64,000 bases of DNA, taken from assembly GCF_020991125.1 (NCBI RefSeq), contig NZ_CP087715.1:957501-1021500 (forward strand), given 5' to 3'. The DNA comes from Microbulbifer celer. GTDB taxonomy: Bacteria > Pseudomonadota > Gammaproteobacteria > Pseudomonadales > Cellvibrionaceae. The notes below the pieces were generated by a model. The model was not told where the DNA came from. It searched no databases and worked only from the letters and a program-made list of their open reading frames with translations. Numbering within the stretch: the stretch's first letter is position 1; each line of letters starts with the position of its first letter. Shown one piece after another: positions 23,558-33,360 of the stretch. Position numbers and translations under genes: made by a program.

Positions 23558-24430
23558 ATGGAGCACTGGAGCTACCTGGCTGCGGCACTGGTGATCGGTT
23601 TTTTGGGCAGCAGTCACTGTATTGGCATGTGCGGCGGTATTTCCGGCGCATTGGGACTGGCGGTACCGGGCCAGAAGCCTGCGTGGGGCAAACTGTTGGG
23701 TTATTCCGCCGGGCGGGTTGCGAGCTACGCCCTGATGGGACTGCTGGTGGGATTGCTGGGCGCGTATCTCTCCCGGGATCTGGCCACCACCCTGGCGCCG
23801 TTGCGGATTGTGGCCGGTTTGATGCTGATCGCCATGGCCCTGTACCTGGCCAACTGGTGGCGCGGGCTGGTGTGGCTGGAAAAGGGCGGCAGCTACCTGT
23901 GGCGCTACCTGCAGCCGCTTTCGCGCTCCCTGTTACCGGTGCGCTCCACCTCTCAGGCGCTGGCGCTCGGCGCATTGTGGGGATGGTTGCCCTGCGGGCT
24001 GGTGTATAGCGCGCTGACCTTTGCGCTTGCCCAGGGCAATGGCCCGGAAGCGGCGCTGGCGATGGCAGCCTTCGGCCTCGGCACTGTGCCGGCGGTGGTC
24101 GCCAGCGGGGCGGCGGCGGTACAGTTACGCACGCTGGTGCAGAAGCCTGGTGTGCGCCTGTCAATGGCCTTGTTGATACTGCTGTTCGGGCTCTGGACAC
24201 TCTGGGGTGCGCTGCATCACGGTGGACATGCCCACGGCGACGCACATTCCCCGATGCCTGAAGGAAGTAGTGCATTGGAGGGGAGTCATTCCGGTGCTCA
24301 CGGGCGTCATATGCATAGTGCACCGCTAACCGAACCTGGCGATAGCAGGTACACCCATGAACATGTGCCCGCGGAGACGCAGCAGGAAGCGCCAGAGCAA
24401 GAAGCGCATAGCGGCCATCATCGCCACTGA
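23558..24430 (+). CDS. TauE/SafE-like membrane protein with His-rich tail (putative copper handling)
   Basis: This 290-residue protein has about six membrane helices and the motif SSHCIGMCGGISG at the first helix, as in the sulfite exporter TauE/SafE-like family that often ends cco operons. The C-terminal 70 residues are hydrophilic and rich in His (HHGGHAHGDAHS, HGRHMHS, SGHHRH), suggesting metal binding. It starts on the base after the ccoS stop, so it is in the same operon. Role in copper supply to the oxidase is inferred from location and residues, not demonstrated. The 24431-24642 gap shows no gene. Confidence 0.8.
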   Translation: MEHWSYLAAALVIGFLGSSHCIGMCGGISGALGLAVPGQKPAWGKLLGYSAGRVASYALMGLLVGLLGAYLSRDLATTLAPLRIVAGLMLIAMALYLANWWRGLVWLEKGGSYLWRYLQPLSRSLLPVRSTSQALALGALWGWLPCGLVYSALTFALAQGNGPEAALAMAAFGLGTVPAVVASGAAAVQLRTLVQKPGVRLSMALLILLFGLWTLWGALHHGGHAHGDAHSPMPEGSSALEGSHSGAHGRHMHSAPLTEPGDSRYTHEHVPAETQQEAPEQEAHSGHHRH

Positions 24431-24642
24431 TTTCACAAACCTGGTGGCGCGGTTGGCTAGCGGGTACACAACCCGGTACACTCGGGAGGTTGCTCAATCT
24501 GGTCAGGCCGCTTTCCTCGCCTAGACGTCGAATTAGGCGTGTGATTGTCAGCCCAGAATCAAAGCCAGCAACATAGTGCTTTTAAAAGTAGTTATGTAAA
24601 AAGTTCTACAGAAATATCAGCCCATTGCCCGCTGTATGGATT

Positions 24643-26067
24643 ATGAGAAAAATAAATAAAAAACAGGGCAGCAAAGCTGGCTCCGCTCGTCGGAACCCGG
24701 CTACCGCGCCTGCCGTTTCGTGCCCTCAGGCACCCACCAGTATCTGGATCAACTGCTTTGCACTGTTGTGTTCCCTGGCTGCGGTATGGTGGCTACGGGA
24801 ATTCGGTCAGTCTCTGGAAGTGCGCACCCAGGCTTTGATTGTGGTATCCGTTGCCCTGGCACTACCGATCATCATACTGGAGTGGCTGTTCCTCAAGCCC
24901 TACCGCAATCCCAGTGCCGGCCTGGATTTCCGTCGCCGCGCCCACAGTGTGCGCCGCACCGGAGTCAAGTTGCTCGGGTTTTACCTGGTGGTGGGGTCGG
25001 TCGCGTTTTTCTATTGGTTGCTGCCGGAGTACCACGGCAGTTTCTACAACAACTATTTTTCTGTGGTGCGTGATGTGCTGCCCTGGTGGTTATTGCTGGC
25101 GGTACCGTATTTTTATCTGCTCGACGGCGCCATGCACAAACCCAAAGACAGTTACTGGCAGCTGGGCAGCCTGTTGCTGGGGAGCCCGCAAAGGGGCTCC
25201 GGGCGGGCCATTGGGCAGCTGTATCTGGGGTGGCTGGTCAAACTGTTCTTCCTGCCGCTGATGTTCGTCTATCTGGGTAACAACCTGAATACGCTGCTGG
25301 GCTTTGACCTGGCGCGGCTGGCCGGCAGCTTCAAGGCCGTGTTCGATTTTACCTTCAATTTCCTGTTCTATATTGACCTGCTGTTTGTCACTGTGGGGTA
25401 CGTCTGCACCCTGCGGCTGTTTGATTCTCATATTCGCAGTGTCGAGCCGAGTTTCCTCGGTTGGGGCGTGGCACTGATTGGCTATCAACCATTCTGGAGC
25501 CTGTTTTCCGGTACTTATCTCAAATATGACCAGGGGCAGTCCTGGGGCTATTGGTTCTGGAATACGCCGTGGATGTACGGCGTCTGGGGTTCCATCATCC
25601 TGCTGCTGATTGCTATCTATGTATGGGCGAGTATTCCGTTCGGCATCCGTTTTTCCAACCTGACCCACCGCGGCATTCTCACCAATGGCCCCTACCGGTT
25701 CACCAAGCACCCTGCGTACATTTCCAAAAACCTGTCCTGGTGGATGATCTCAATGCCATTCATGGTGACGTCCAGTGGCGGCGACGCACTCAGGCAGTCC
25801 CTGCTGTTGTTGGTGGTGAATTTTATTTACTTCATGCGCGCGCGCACCGAGGAGCGGCATCTGTCCTGGGATCCGGACTATGTGGCCTACGCCAACTACA
25901 TCGGCGAGCGGGGCCTGTTTGCCTTTGTGGGGCGCTGGTTGCCGGTGCTGCGCTTCCGGCCCGGACGCCTGTTCAATACCGGTGATGCCGGGGAGGGGGC
26001 CGACAAGCCGTCGACCGCTGCGAGTCCCGACCCAGCTGCGGCACCGCAGCGTCCCGCGACGCTTTGA
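24643..26067 (+). CDS. ICMT/phospholipid-methyltransferase-like membrane protein
   Basis: This polytopic inner-membrane protein of about 474 residues has ten or so hydrophobic segments. The C-terminal quarter carries the methyltransferase-like signature GILTNGPYRFTKHPAYISKNLSWW and the later RARTEERHLSWDPDYVAYANY, as in isoprenylcysteine carboxyl methyltransferase and NnrU-type proteins. The N-terminal two-thirds is not recognised. No good Shine-Dalgarno precedes the ATG at 24643; a TTG at 24625 is an alternative. Substrate unknown. Confidence 0.65.
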   Translation: MRKINKKQGSKAGSARRNPATAPAVSCPQAPTSIWINCFALLCSLAAVWWLREFGQSLEVRTQALIVVSVALALPIIILEWLFLKPYRNPSAGLDFRRRAHSVRRTGVKLLGFYLVVGSVAFFYWLLPEYHGSFYNNYFSVVRDVLPWWLLLAVPYFYLLDGAMHKPKDSYWQLGSLLLGSPQRGSGRAIGQLYLGWLVKLFFLPLMFVYLGNNLNTLLGFDLARLAGSFKAVFDFTFNFLFYIDLLFVTVGYVCTLRLFDSHIRSVEPSFLGWGVALIGYQPFWSLFSGTYLKYDQGQSWGYWFWNTPWMYGVWGSIILLLIAIYVWASIPFGIRFSNLTHRGILTNGPYRFTKHPAYISKNLSWWMISMPFMVTSSGGDALRQSLLLLVVNFIYFMRARTEERHLSWDPDYVAYANYIGERGLFAFVGRWLPVLRFRPGRLFNTGDAGEGADKPSTAASPDPAAAPQRPATL

Positions 26068-26097
26068 TTTGGTCGCGGGCAGTGAGGCGTCAGTGAC

Positions 26098-27579
26098 ATG
26101 TTGCATTCCTTTTCTTCTTCTCGCACTTTCACCAGCGCCGACACCCGATCCGGAATGAGTGCGGCGTTCAGCGTATTTTTCGCGCGCTTTCATCAGCGGC
26201 TTGCCCGTCTGGACCGACGCATTGCGATTTACGCAGTACTGTACCTAATGATTCTGGCCGGGCTCTGGTTGCGGATCGAGCACGTCTTTACCTTTAACCC
26301 GGTAGAACATATCTGGAGTGATGCCCAGCGCCACTGGGAGCAGGGGACTGAAAGCCTGCGTCGCGACCCGATGGCAATGACCGATCCGGTGATGTACCAG
26401 ATCTATATCGGCATACTGGGCAAGCTCACGCTGGGGGAGCCCCTGCTGGTCGCCCTGTACACCGCCCTGCTGGCCTGCCTTACGCCCTGGATCTGGTACC
26501 GCTTTGCCCGCGAACTGCTGCCGGGTCGACTGCAGGCCACAGCTGTATGGGCAGCCATCTCTCTGCTGCCGTCCTGGATAACGATATACGGTTACTTCAT
26601 GCAGGAAACCCTGTTGTTGCCGTTGTTGGGGGCTGCGCTCTGGGCTAGCTGGCGCTGTAAGCGCAAGCAGACCGTGGCGAGCTTTGTGCTGATGGCAGGG
26701 CTGTGGGCGCTGGCGGGGTTGACCCGGGGAATCGCCATTCCGCTGGCTGCGGTGGTCGCCACCTGGCTGTGGCTTGGTCAGCCGCAGAAAACTCAGAAAG
26801 CGGTTTTCAGTTTCCTGCTGCTGGGGCTGATCCTCGCTCCCCTGGCCTATCGCAGTTATGCGGTGATGAATATGGTTTCTCCCCACGGTATCGGGCATCT
26901 GGTGGCGCTGTACCTGAAGTCCGGCAAGCGGGAGATTCACGTCAACTATGTTCGCGAGGACGGCGCACAGTGGAATTACTGGTTTGGTTCCCCTTCCACC
27001 GGTGAAAAGCCCCTGGCACCACTATCGGACTGGACTACCTCCCGGGAAGGGCGCGTGCATGCCCGGATAGATATCGCCAACGGCGCGAAGGATTGGGGTA
27101 GGGCATTGGATCGCTACCCGCTGACGTTTTCCCGTTACCTGACGCTTAGCGGGGAAAACCTGATTTACCTCTTTTTCGGTTCCTCGTGGCCGGACAACAA
27201 TCGCGAACGCACCCTGGAAAAAATTCAGCACCACAGTCGCTGGCTGTGGGCACCGCTGACAGTGATGACGTTGCTGTTGACCGCATTTTACTGGCGGCGT
27301 CTGCACGGTGACCGCATGCTCCCGAGCCTGTTGCTGATCTGGATTCTGGTGCAGGGATTGTTGCCCATTGCGGTCAATGAAGGTCGCTATCGCAAACCGT
27401 TCGAGGGACTGTTGTTGGCGCAGATCGTGTTGTTGGTGGCGGTGCGTCGTCGGCACGTCGACACACCACTGGCTCAGCCTGAAGAGTCTGAAGAAGTCGA
27501 ACGCGCGCGGGTGGCGACCACTGCAGTGCATGAGACTGATCATGTCGATCGGCCTGTGGAGGTTGAGGGTGTCAGCTGA
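26098..27579 (+). CDS. Glycosyltransferase family 39-like membrane protein
   Basis: This is a 493-residue protein with about ten membrane helices and an early loop carrying acidic residues (NPVEHIWSDAQRHWEQG), the layout of GT-C (ArnT/PMT-like) sugar transferases that use polyprenyl-phosphate donors. The tail is hydrophilic. It overlaps the GtrA-like gene by 11 bases, which in turn overlaps a DPM1/GtrB-like gene. The three probably form a lipid-linked sugar transfer unit modifying a surface polymer. Specificity cannot be read from sequence. Confidence 0.7.
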   Translation: MLHSFSSSRTFTSADTRSGMSAAFSVFFARFHQRLARLDRRIAIYAVLYLMILAGLWLRIEHVFTFNPVEHIWSDAQRHWEQGTESLRRDPMAMTDPVMYQIYIGILGKLTLGEPLLVALYTALLACLTPWIWYRFARELLPGRLQATAVWAAISLLPSWITIYGYFMQETLLLPLLGAALWASWRCKRKQTVASFVLMAGLWALAGLTRGIAIPLAAVVATWLWLGQPQKTQKAVFSFLLLGLILAPLAYRSYAVMNMVSPHGIGHLVALYLKSGKREIHVNYVREDGAQWNYWFGSPSTGEKPLAPLSDWTTSREGRVHARIDIANGAKDWGRALDRYPLTFSRYLTLSGENLIYLFFGSSWPDNNRERTLEKIQHHSRWLWAPLTVMTLLLTAFYWRRLHGDRMLPSLLLIWILVQGLLPIAVNEGRYRKPFEGLLLAQIVLLVAVRRRHVDTPLAQPEESEEVERARVATTAVHETDHVDRPVEVEGVS

Positions 27580-27988
27580 GGGCAGCAAACTGGTCTCACT
27601 CGCCCGTCGTGCCGCGCGCTTTCTTCTCGTGGGGGGAGCTGCTACCGCGGTGCAGTACGTGTTATTGGCGGCGGCGATTGAGTGGCAGCTTCTTAACGAG
27701 ATACCGGCTTCGATTGCAGCCTTTTGCGTAGCATCGGGGGTTAATTACAGCCTCAATTATTACCTGACATTTTCCGCGGCCAGCGTCGGGATTCGCCATC
27801 AACAGGCCTTGCCCCGTTTCCTGCTGGTGGCCGGCGCCGGGCTCGCGCTCAATACCCTGTGTTTTTCGCTGCTATTACCGGTTTTGCATTACCTGCTGGC
27901 ACAGGTCTGTGCCACCGCGGTGACGCTGATGTTCAATTTTTTACTGCATCAATTCTGGATCTATAGGGCCGAGCCATGGAAACAGTAA
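27569..27988 (+). CDS. GtrA-family membrane protein
   Basis: GtrA-like proteins are four-helix membrane proteins thought to flip polyprenyl-phosphate sugars. The GTG at 27569 has GGAGG 6 bases upstream and gives 139 residues. Characteristic ARFLLVGGAATAVQYVLL and the closing FNFLLHQFWIYR are present. It overlaps neighbours on both sides, implying coupled translation. Confidence 0.88.
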   Translation: MSAEGSKLVSLARRAARFLLVGGAATAVQYVLLAAAIEWQLLNEIPASIAAFCVASGVNYSLNYYLTFSAASVGIRHQQALPRFLLVAGAGLALNTLCFSLLLPVLHYLLAQVCATAVTLMFNFLLHQFWIYRAEPWKQ

Positions 27989-29046
27989 CCCGTTGTGCGC
28001 ACTCCGTTGTCCAAGCGCCGTCTCTGGCGGTGGTTGTCCCCTGTTATAACGAAGAAGCGGTATTGCTGGAAACCTATGCCGAACTGATGTCGACGCTGGA
28101 GCAATTGCAGGCGTCTGGCAGGGTCCTCGCCAGTTCAAAGGTCTACTTTGTCGATGACGGCAGCCAGGACGCCACGTGGCAGATGCTCGAGCAGTTGGCG
28201 GCGACGGATTCCCGGGTCGTGGCGGTCGCACTGTCACGCAATCGCGGGCATCAGAATGCGCTCTGCGCGGGGTTGGCGCAGACGGTTGAGGATGCGGTGG
28301 TCAGTATCGATGCGGACTTGCAGGACGGTCCGGAGAATATCGCGCCCATGATCGACGCCTACCTGGAAGGCAACGAGGTGGTGTTCGGGGTGCGCAAGCA
28401 GCGGGATAGTGACACTTTTTTCAAGCGCCTGACCGCTGAAGGCTATTACCGGGTGATGCAGAGGCTGGGGGTGGATCTGGTTTTCAATCACGCAGACTTC
28501 CGCCTGATGTCCCGGCGCGCAGTGGATACGCTGTTGCAGTACCCGGAGACCAACCTGTTTTTGCGCGGCATGGTGCGCGAACTGGGGTTCCGTTCGTCGG
28601 TAGTGGAATACGCCCGTCGCCCGCGCCAGGCGGGGGAGAGTAAATACCCACTGCGGCGTATGCTGTCTCTGGCATGGAAGGGCGTGACCGCATTTTCCAT
28701 TGCGCCATTACGGGCCATCACTCTGATGGGGGTGTTGGCGGGGTGTCTGTCACTGGCACTGATTGTGTGGGTGTTGTGTGTAAAAGTCTTCTCGGGCGAT
28801 GCCGTGCCCGGTTGGGCATCCATCATGGTGCCGGTGCTGTTTATCGGCAGTGTACAGCTGCTGTGCCTGGGGGTGATTGGCGAGTATCTGGGCAAGATTT
28901 ATGAAGAGGTGAAGCGGCGGCCCCGCTACCACTTGCGGGAAGTGATAGGGCGTTTTCCTCGGGAAGGTACAGAGGCTCCGCCTGGAGAAACGGAGCCGTT
29001 GGTGGTTCAATCCGGCCAGGTTGCCGTGCCGACCGTAGAAAGCTGA
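27976..29046 (+). CDS. Family 2 glycosyltransferase (GtrB/DPM1-like)
   Basis: This enzyme is predicted to load a sugar nucleotide onto undecaprenyl phosphate. The N-terminal GT-A domain shows VVVPCYNEE, FVDDGSQD, the metal-binding SIDADLQDGPE and a RPRQAGESKYPL block. Two C-terminal membrane helices and GVIGEYLGKIYEEVKRRPRY complete the typical family architecture. It has 356 residues. Partner of the upstream GtrA-like protein. Confidence 0.9.
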   Translation: METVTRCAHSVVQAPSLAVVVPCYNEEAVLLETYAELMSTLEQLQASGRVLASSKVYFVDDGSQDATWQMLEQLAATDSRVVAVALSRNRGHQNALCAGLAQTVEDAVVSIDADLQDGPENIAPMIDAYLEGNEVVFGVRKQRDSDTFFKRLTAEGYYRVMQRLGVDLVFNHADFRLMSRRAVDTLLQYPETNLFLRGMVRELGFRSSVVEYARRPRQAGESKYPLRRMLSLAWKGVTAFSIAPLRAITLMGVLAGCLSLALIVWVLCVKVFSGDAVPGWASIMVPVLFIGSVQLLCLGVIGEYLGKIYEEVKRRPRYHLREVIGRFPREGTEAPPGETEPLVVQSGQVAVPTVES

Positions 29047-29051
29047 CCCGG

Positions 29052-29918
29052 TTACTCCACCAGACGCAGGGACAGATCGATGGCTTTCAGGTGTTTGGTC
29101 AGGCTGCCGGAGGAAATGTAATCCACGGATAGCGCCGACAATTGCTTTAGCCTGCTGGCATCGACACTCCCGGAAATTTCGATTTTGGCCCGCCCCTGGG
29201 CCATCTCCAGCGCCTTCCGGGTCTCTTCATCACTGAACTCATCCAGCATGATCACCTCGGCGCCGCCATCCAGGGCCTGGCCCAGCTCCTGCAGGTTTTC
29301 CACTTCCACTTCCACCAGCGCCCCCGGCTTGATCTGCCGCGCCTGGGCGATAGCGTTACCGATGCCGCCGGCAGCGGCAATGTGATTTTCCTTGATCAAA
29401 AAGGCGTCGTAGAGGCCGATGCGGTGATTGTGGCAGCCACCGCACAGGACGGCGTATTTCTGTGCAGAGCGAAGCCCCGGGATGGTTTTGCGGGTATCGA
29501 GAATCTTTACTGTATCCGCCTTGCCTTCCACCTTTGCCAGTGCCGCATACTCCGCAGCGGTTGTCGCAGTACCAGAAAGTGTCTGTACAAAGTTCAGTGC
29601 ACAGCGCTCACCGGTCAGAATGCTGCGGGCAGGTCCTTCCAGTTCAAACAGGACACTGTCAGCTGAGACTGTATCACCGTCTTCCACTCGCCAGTGGATC
29701 CGCACCGTTGGGTCCAGCTGTTGAAAAATTTCCTCAACCCAGGCCCGTCCGCAGAAAACACAGTCTTCTCGTGTGATTACCCGTGCGCGAGCACTGCGAT
29801 CAGCGGGAATCAGCTGGGCGGTAATATCACCGTCACCGACATCCTCGGCCAGCGCATGGCGCACGTTCACTTGAATATCGTTGAGCAGGTGAGGAATGTT
29901 GACAGATTCGGGAGTCAT
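29052..29918 (-). CDS. nadC: Nicotinate-nucleotide pyrophosphorylase (carboxylating)
   Basis: NadC converts quinolinate and PRPP to nicotinate mononucleotide in NAD synthesis. It has 288 residues. Visible blocks are [27 protein letters not shown], the substrate-binding [26 protein letters not shown], the KENH loop and EVEVENL. It converges with the glycosyltransferase gene; the ends are 5 bases apart. Confidence 0.96.
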   Translation of the reverse strand: MTPESVNIPHLLNDIQVNVRHALAEDVGDGDITAQLIPADRSARARVITREDCVFCGRAWVEEIFQQLDPTVRIHWRVEDGDTVSADSVLFELEGPARSILTGERCALNFVQTLSGTATTAAEYAALAKVEGKADTVKILDTRKTIPGLRSAQKYAVLCGGCHNHRIGLYDAFLIKENHIAAAGGIGNAIAQARQIKPGALVEVEVENLQELGQALDGGAEVIMLDEFSDEETRKALEMAQGRAKIEISGSVDASRLKQLSALSVDYISSGSLTKHLKAIDLSLRLVE

Positions 29919-30294
29919 CGCTGGGCCTCTGTGATCGGGGGAGCAATATTAACAGATGGGGACTGTACCGGGGCAGGTGAGGCGGCCCTGGAGAGGGTGA
30001 ATATTGTACGGTGTGGCGGCTGCGGCAAGTAGTGCAGACATTTCGCTGTGAATTGGGTCGCAAATTCATTTATGACTGTTGTCTGAGTGGCTCGGTAGTC
30101 CGTAGAATCGAAGGTCGCGTGGATCAATGTGCCTCAATATCAGCGGTTGCTGAGGAATTGTTGTCATATCGCGTCCACTCAGGAGTGCGAAAACTAAACA
30201 AGACTGGTTCGCGACAGGTTTCCCAGAACCTGCTGCGGTGTGCATTACCAGGTAATTGCTGCCAAGGTCGGCGGTTGCCGACGTCGGAATCACA
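29919..30294. other. nadC/DUF1631 divergent intergenic region
   Basis: A 376-base stretch that I read as non-coding, presumably carrying the promoters of nadC (leftward) and the DUF1631 gene (rightward). I see no clear hexamer pair, terminator or RNA gene. Confidence 0.5.
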
Positions 30295-32622
30295 ATGAAA
30301 GACTCCAATAATGTGGTATCCCTTTCCGGACTTCAGCGCGAATCCCGGGGAACTTCTGAATCTGCGTTCAACCTGCCGGAGGTCGTTGTTTCACTGCGGG
30401 ACAAGGCCCGATCCCTGCTGACGGAGCAGGCTAAACAGGTGTTCGCCAAGGTGGATGATTCCCTGTTCGCGATGGCGGAAAAGGCACACGGCCAGGACGA
30501 GCAGGATGGCCTGTTTCAGGCCCTGCGCCTGCTGCGGGTCGAGCGCCGCAATGTGGTGGAGCGATTTGGTCTGGCCCTTGAGGATGCCTTCAAGCTGAAA
30601 GAACGCGCCTCCGATGACACCGAAGATCCGTACTCTGCGGATAACCTGTCTCTGGTCCACAATGACGAACTGGAACAGTTGGTGGCGGTGGATACCATGG
30701 TCGCTAATGCGCGCCGGGATTTTTCCGAGCCTCTCACCGAAATTGCGCTGCGTCTGAACACACTCCTCTCCGTCAAGGTCTACGACAAGAACAACCCCCT
30801 GGGCCCCGATGCGATCTGTGATGCGTTTATAGAAGCAGCGCGCCCCCTGGATCTGCATATCCGCGCACGCCTGACTCTGCTGAAAAAGTTTGAGCAGCAG
30901 GTCATGCTGAATCTCGGGCCATTCTACGACCAGTGCAATGAATTCTTTATCGAGAAGGGGGTACTGCCCTCTCTCAAACAGCAGCGTCGCGCAGCGCGCC
31001 AGCAGCGCCAGGCGCCGCCGCGGCCCCAGTCCGGTATCTCCGGAAGTACGCCGGCTGGCGATGCCCCGATGCAGCCGAGTGGAAACGTCCCTCAGGGCAG
31101 CGCAAGCGGTTATGGGCACGGCCTGGTCCCGCTGACGGCGGGAATGGCGCCGATGCCGGCGCAGGATCTGCTTTCACACCTCGGGGAGCTGCAATCGCTG
31201 GCACCGCAGGAATACGTTGATGACGGTACGCAACTGCTGAACGTCAATTCGCTGTTGCAACAGCGGCTGGTGGAGGCCCGTCAGTCCGCCTCTCTGGCTA
31301 AAGTAGATAGCGATATCATCAAGCTGGTGGAGATGTTGTTCTCGTTCATTCTCGAGGACCGCAATCTGGCAGAGCCGATCAAAACGCAGCTGGGCCGTAT
31401 GCAGTTGCCGTTGTTAAAAGTGGCCATTGCCGACAAGTCTTTCTTCAGCAAAGGAGGGCACCCGGCCCGTAAGCTGCTGAATGAGCTGGCCGATGCCTGT
31501 ACCGGCTGGCAGGCAAAAGACAGCTACGAGTCCGATCCGCTGTTTAAAAAGGTCAGTGAAGTAGTGGCGCAGGTTCTGGCCGAGTTTGATCAGGATATTC
31601 ATGTCTTCTCGACCCTGCTGGAATCTTTTCGAGGGTTTATCGAGCGCGAGCGCAAGCGTGCCCAGAAGCTTGAGAAGCGTATCATCGACGAGGCGGATGG
31701 ACGGGCAAAAACCCAGGCCGCACGCGCGCGGGTTGCCGCGGTTATGGATGCGCTGTCCGCAGAGCGGGATCTACCGCCGGTGGTGTCGGAGTGGCTGGAA
31801 AAAGTCTGGAGCAACATGCTGTTCCTGACCTGTATCAAAGAAGGTACCGAGAGTGAGGCCTGGAGCCGGGATGTCCGTACGGCGCGGGATCTCGTCTGGA
31901 GTGTCCACGCGCCAATGCCCGATAGCCGCCAGCAGTTACTGGGGCTGCTGCCAGCCCTGCAGGAGCGTCTGCGCGCCGGTGTTGAAGCGGTTTCCCTGAA
32001 CAGTTTTGATGCGCGCCGTATGTTTACCGGCTTGAAAGACGTTTACCGTGAACGGTTTGCGCTGGCGCAGCAGGTTATCGATGAGCGCAATCGCGAAGCG
32101 CGGGATGCCGTTCGCGAAGAAACCCGCCGTGAACTGGAAGCCGAGGTCGAGCAATCCAGAACCGAGCAATCCGAAAGTGAACAAACCATTCACGAGCAGC
32201 CCCAACTCGAAGGGGCTGAAGTAGAGGTTGAGGCGCAGGAAACGACAGTTGAGTTGCCTCAGATGGAAGAGTTGGAACAGGCGGTGGCAGAGGTCCGGAT
32301 TACCGAGGATTCCTCAGAGGCACTGCCAGAAACCGACTCCCACTGGCAGCAGACGTTCCGACTGGCTCAGGGAAGCTGGTTCGAGTTGAAGCGCGGTGAG
32401 GATGAGCAGTTCCGCTGCCGCCTCGCGGCGGTGATCAAGGATATTGACCAGTTTATTTTCGTCAATCGCAACGGGGCGAAAGTGGCGGAATTTACCCGCC
32501 TGGAGCTGGCCCACGCGCTGCGTCAGGCAGAGTTGATGCCGTTAGACGACGGCATGCTGTTCGAGCGCGCGCTGCAATCAGTGATTGGTACCGTGCGTAA
32601 ATCTCGTGGTGAGATGAAGTAA
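30295..32622 (+). CDS. DUF1631 domain protein
   Basis: This large cytosolic protein (775 residues from the ATG at 30295) is almost entirely predicted helical, with a Pro/Gln/Gly-rich linker at about residues 235-290. A Glu/Gln-rich segment (about 610-690) precedes a conserved C-terminal domain that includes WFELKRGEDEQFRCRLAAVI and FVNRNGAKVAE and has a PilZ-like flavour. The family is known in gammaproteobacteria near ampD/nadC, but its biochemical role is not established. Binding of cyclic-di-GMP would be a guess. Confidence 0.75.
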   Translation: MKDSNNVVSLSGLQRESRGTSESAFNLPEVVVSLRDKARSLLTEQAKQVFAKVDDSLFAMAEKAHGQDEQDGLFQALRLLRVERRNVVERFGLALEDAFKLKERASDDTEDPYSADNLSLVHNDELEQLVAVDTMVANARRDFSEPLTEIALRLNTLLSVKVYDKNNPLGPDAICDAFIEAARPLDLHIRARLTLLKKFEQQVMLNLGPFYDQCNEFFIEKGVLPSLKQQRRAARQQRQAPPRPQSGISGSTPAGDAPMQPSGNVPQGSASGYGHGLVPLTAGMAPMPAQDLLSHLGELQSLAPQEYVDDGTQLLNVNSLLQQRLVEARQSASLAKVDSDIIKLVEMLFSFILEDRNLAEPIKTQLGRMQLPLLKVAIADKSFFSKGGHPARKLLNELADACTGWQAKDSYESDPLFKKVSEVVAQVLAEFDQDIHVFSTLLESFRGFIERERKRAQKLEKRIIDEADGRAKTQAARARVAAVMDALSAERDLPPVVSEWLEKVWSNMLFLTCIKEGTESEAWSRDVRTARDLVWSVHAPMPDSRQQLLGLLPALQERLRAGVEAVSLNSFDARRMFTGLKDVYRERFALAQQVIDERNREARDAVREETRRELEAEVEQSRTEQSESEQTIHEQPQLEGAEVEVEAQETTVELPQMEELEQAVAEVRITEDSSEALPETDSHWQQTFRLAQGSWFELKRGEDEQFRCRLAAVIKDIDQFIFVNRNGAKVAEFTRLELAHALRQAELMPLDDGMLFERALQSVIGTVRKSRGEMK

Positions 32623-32742
32623 GCGGATGACCTGAAAGTCGCGATCACAGTGTGACCTGCCCGGAATTTGATCGCCTACTGGCGGATACATGATCCCTTC
32701 CATAAAATAGCGTCTTTGGGCCTTTATATTGGAGCGCTATTT

Positions 32743-33318
32743 GTGAAATACCAGATCGAATCCGGCTGGTTATCCGGTGTACGCCGAGTACCCAGCCCGC
32801 ATTGCAACAGTCGTCCAGACGGTGCGGATGTGGATTTGCTGGTAGTGCACAGTATCAGCCTGCCACCGGGCCAATACGGCGGCTCCTACATCGACGAGTT
32901 CTTTCTCGGCCATCTCGATATCGACGCGCACCCCTACTTTTCTGAGATCGGCACTCTTCAGGTGTCCGCTCACCTCCTCATTGACCGCAACGGCCGGGTT
33001 ACCCAGTACGTACCTTTTCACGGCCGCGCCTGGCACGCGGGGCAGTCCGAGTTCTGCGGGCGGGAAAACTGCAACGATTTCTCGATCGGTATCGAACTGG
33101 AGGGGCTGGAAACCGATACCTATACCGAGGCGCAGTATCAATCTCTGGCGGAAGTTGCCGCCGCCATCATGCAGGCGTATCCGGCGATAGATCAATCCCG
33201 TATCACCGGTCACTCCGATATCGCCCCCGGCCGCAAGCTGGACCCGGGGCCCGGGTTTGACTGGCAGCACTTTTTTTCCAAACTGGACCAGCAGACGGGC
33301 GAGGTATCGCCGCGCTGA
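32743..33318 (+). CDS. ampD: 1,6-anhydro-N-acetylmuramyl-L-alanine amidase
   Basis: AmpD is a cytosolic zinc amidase that cleaves the stem peptide from anhydro-muropeptides during wall recycling, keeping AmpR-type inducers low. The GTG at 32743 has GGAG 8 bases upstream and gives 191 residues; the frame to 32668 is not conserved. Zinc ligands are in LVVHSISLP (His), GHSDIAPGRKLDPG (His and Asp), plus the HGRAWHAG block. Followed by ampE. Confidence 0.95.
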   Translation: MKYQIESGWLSGVRRVPSPHCNSRPDGADVDLLVVHSISLPPGQYGGSYIDEFFLGHLDIDAHPYFSEIGTLQVSAHLLIDRNGRVTQYVPFHGRAWHAGQSEFCGRENCNDFSIGIELEGLETDTYTEAQYQSLAEVAAAIMQAYPAIDQSRITGHSDIAPGRKLDPGPGFDWQHFFSKLDQQTGEVSPR

Positions 33319-33360
33319 TTCGGGTCTGAAACTCTCATCATTCATTCGGGGGATGGCGCT

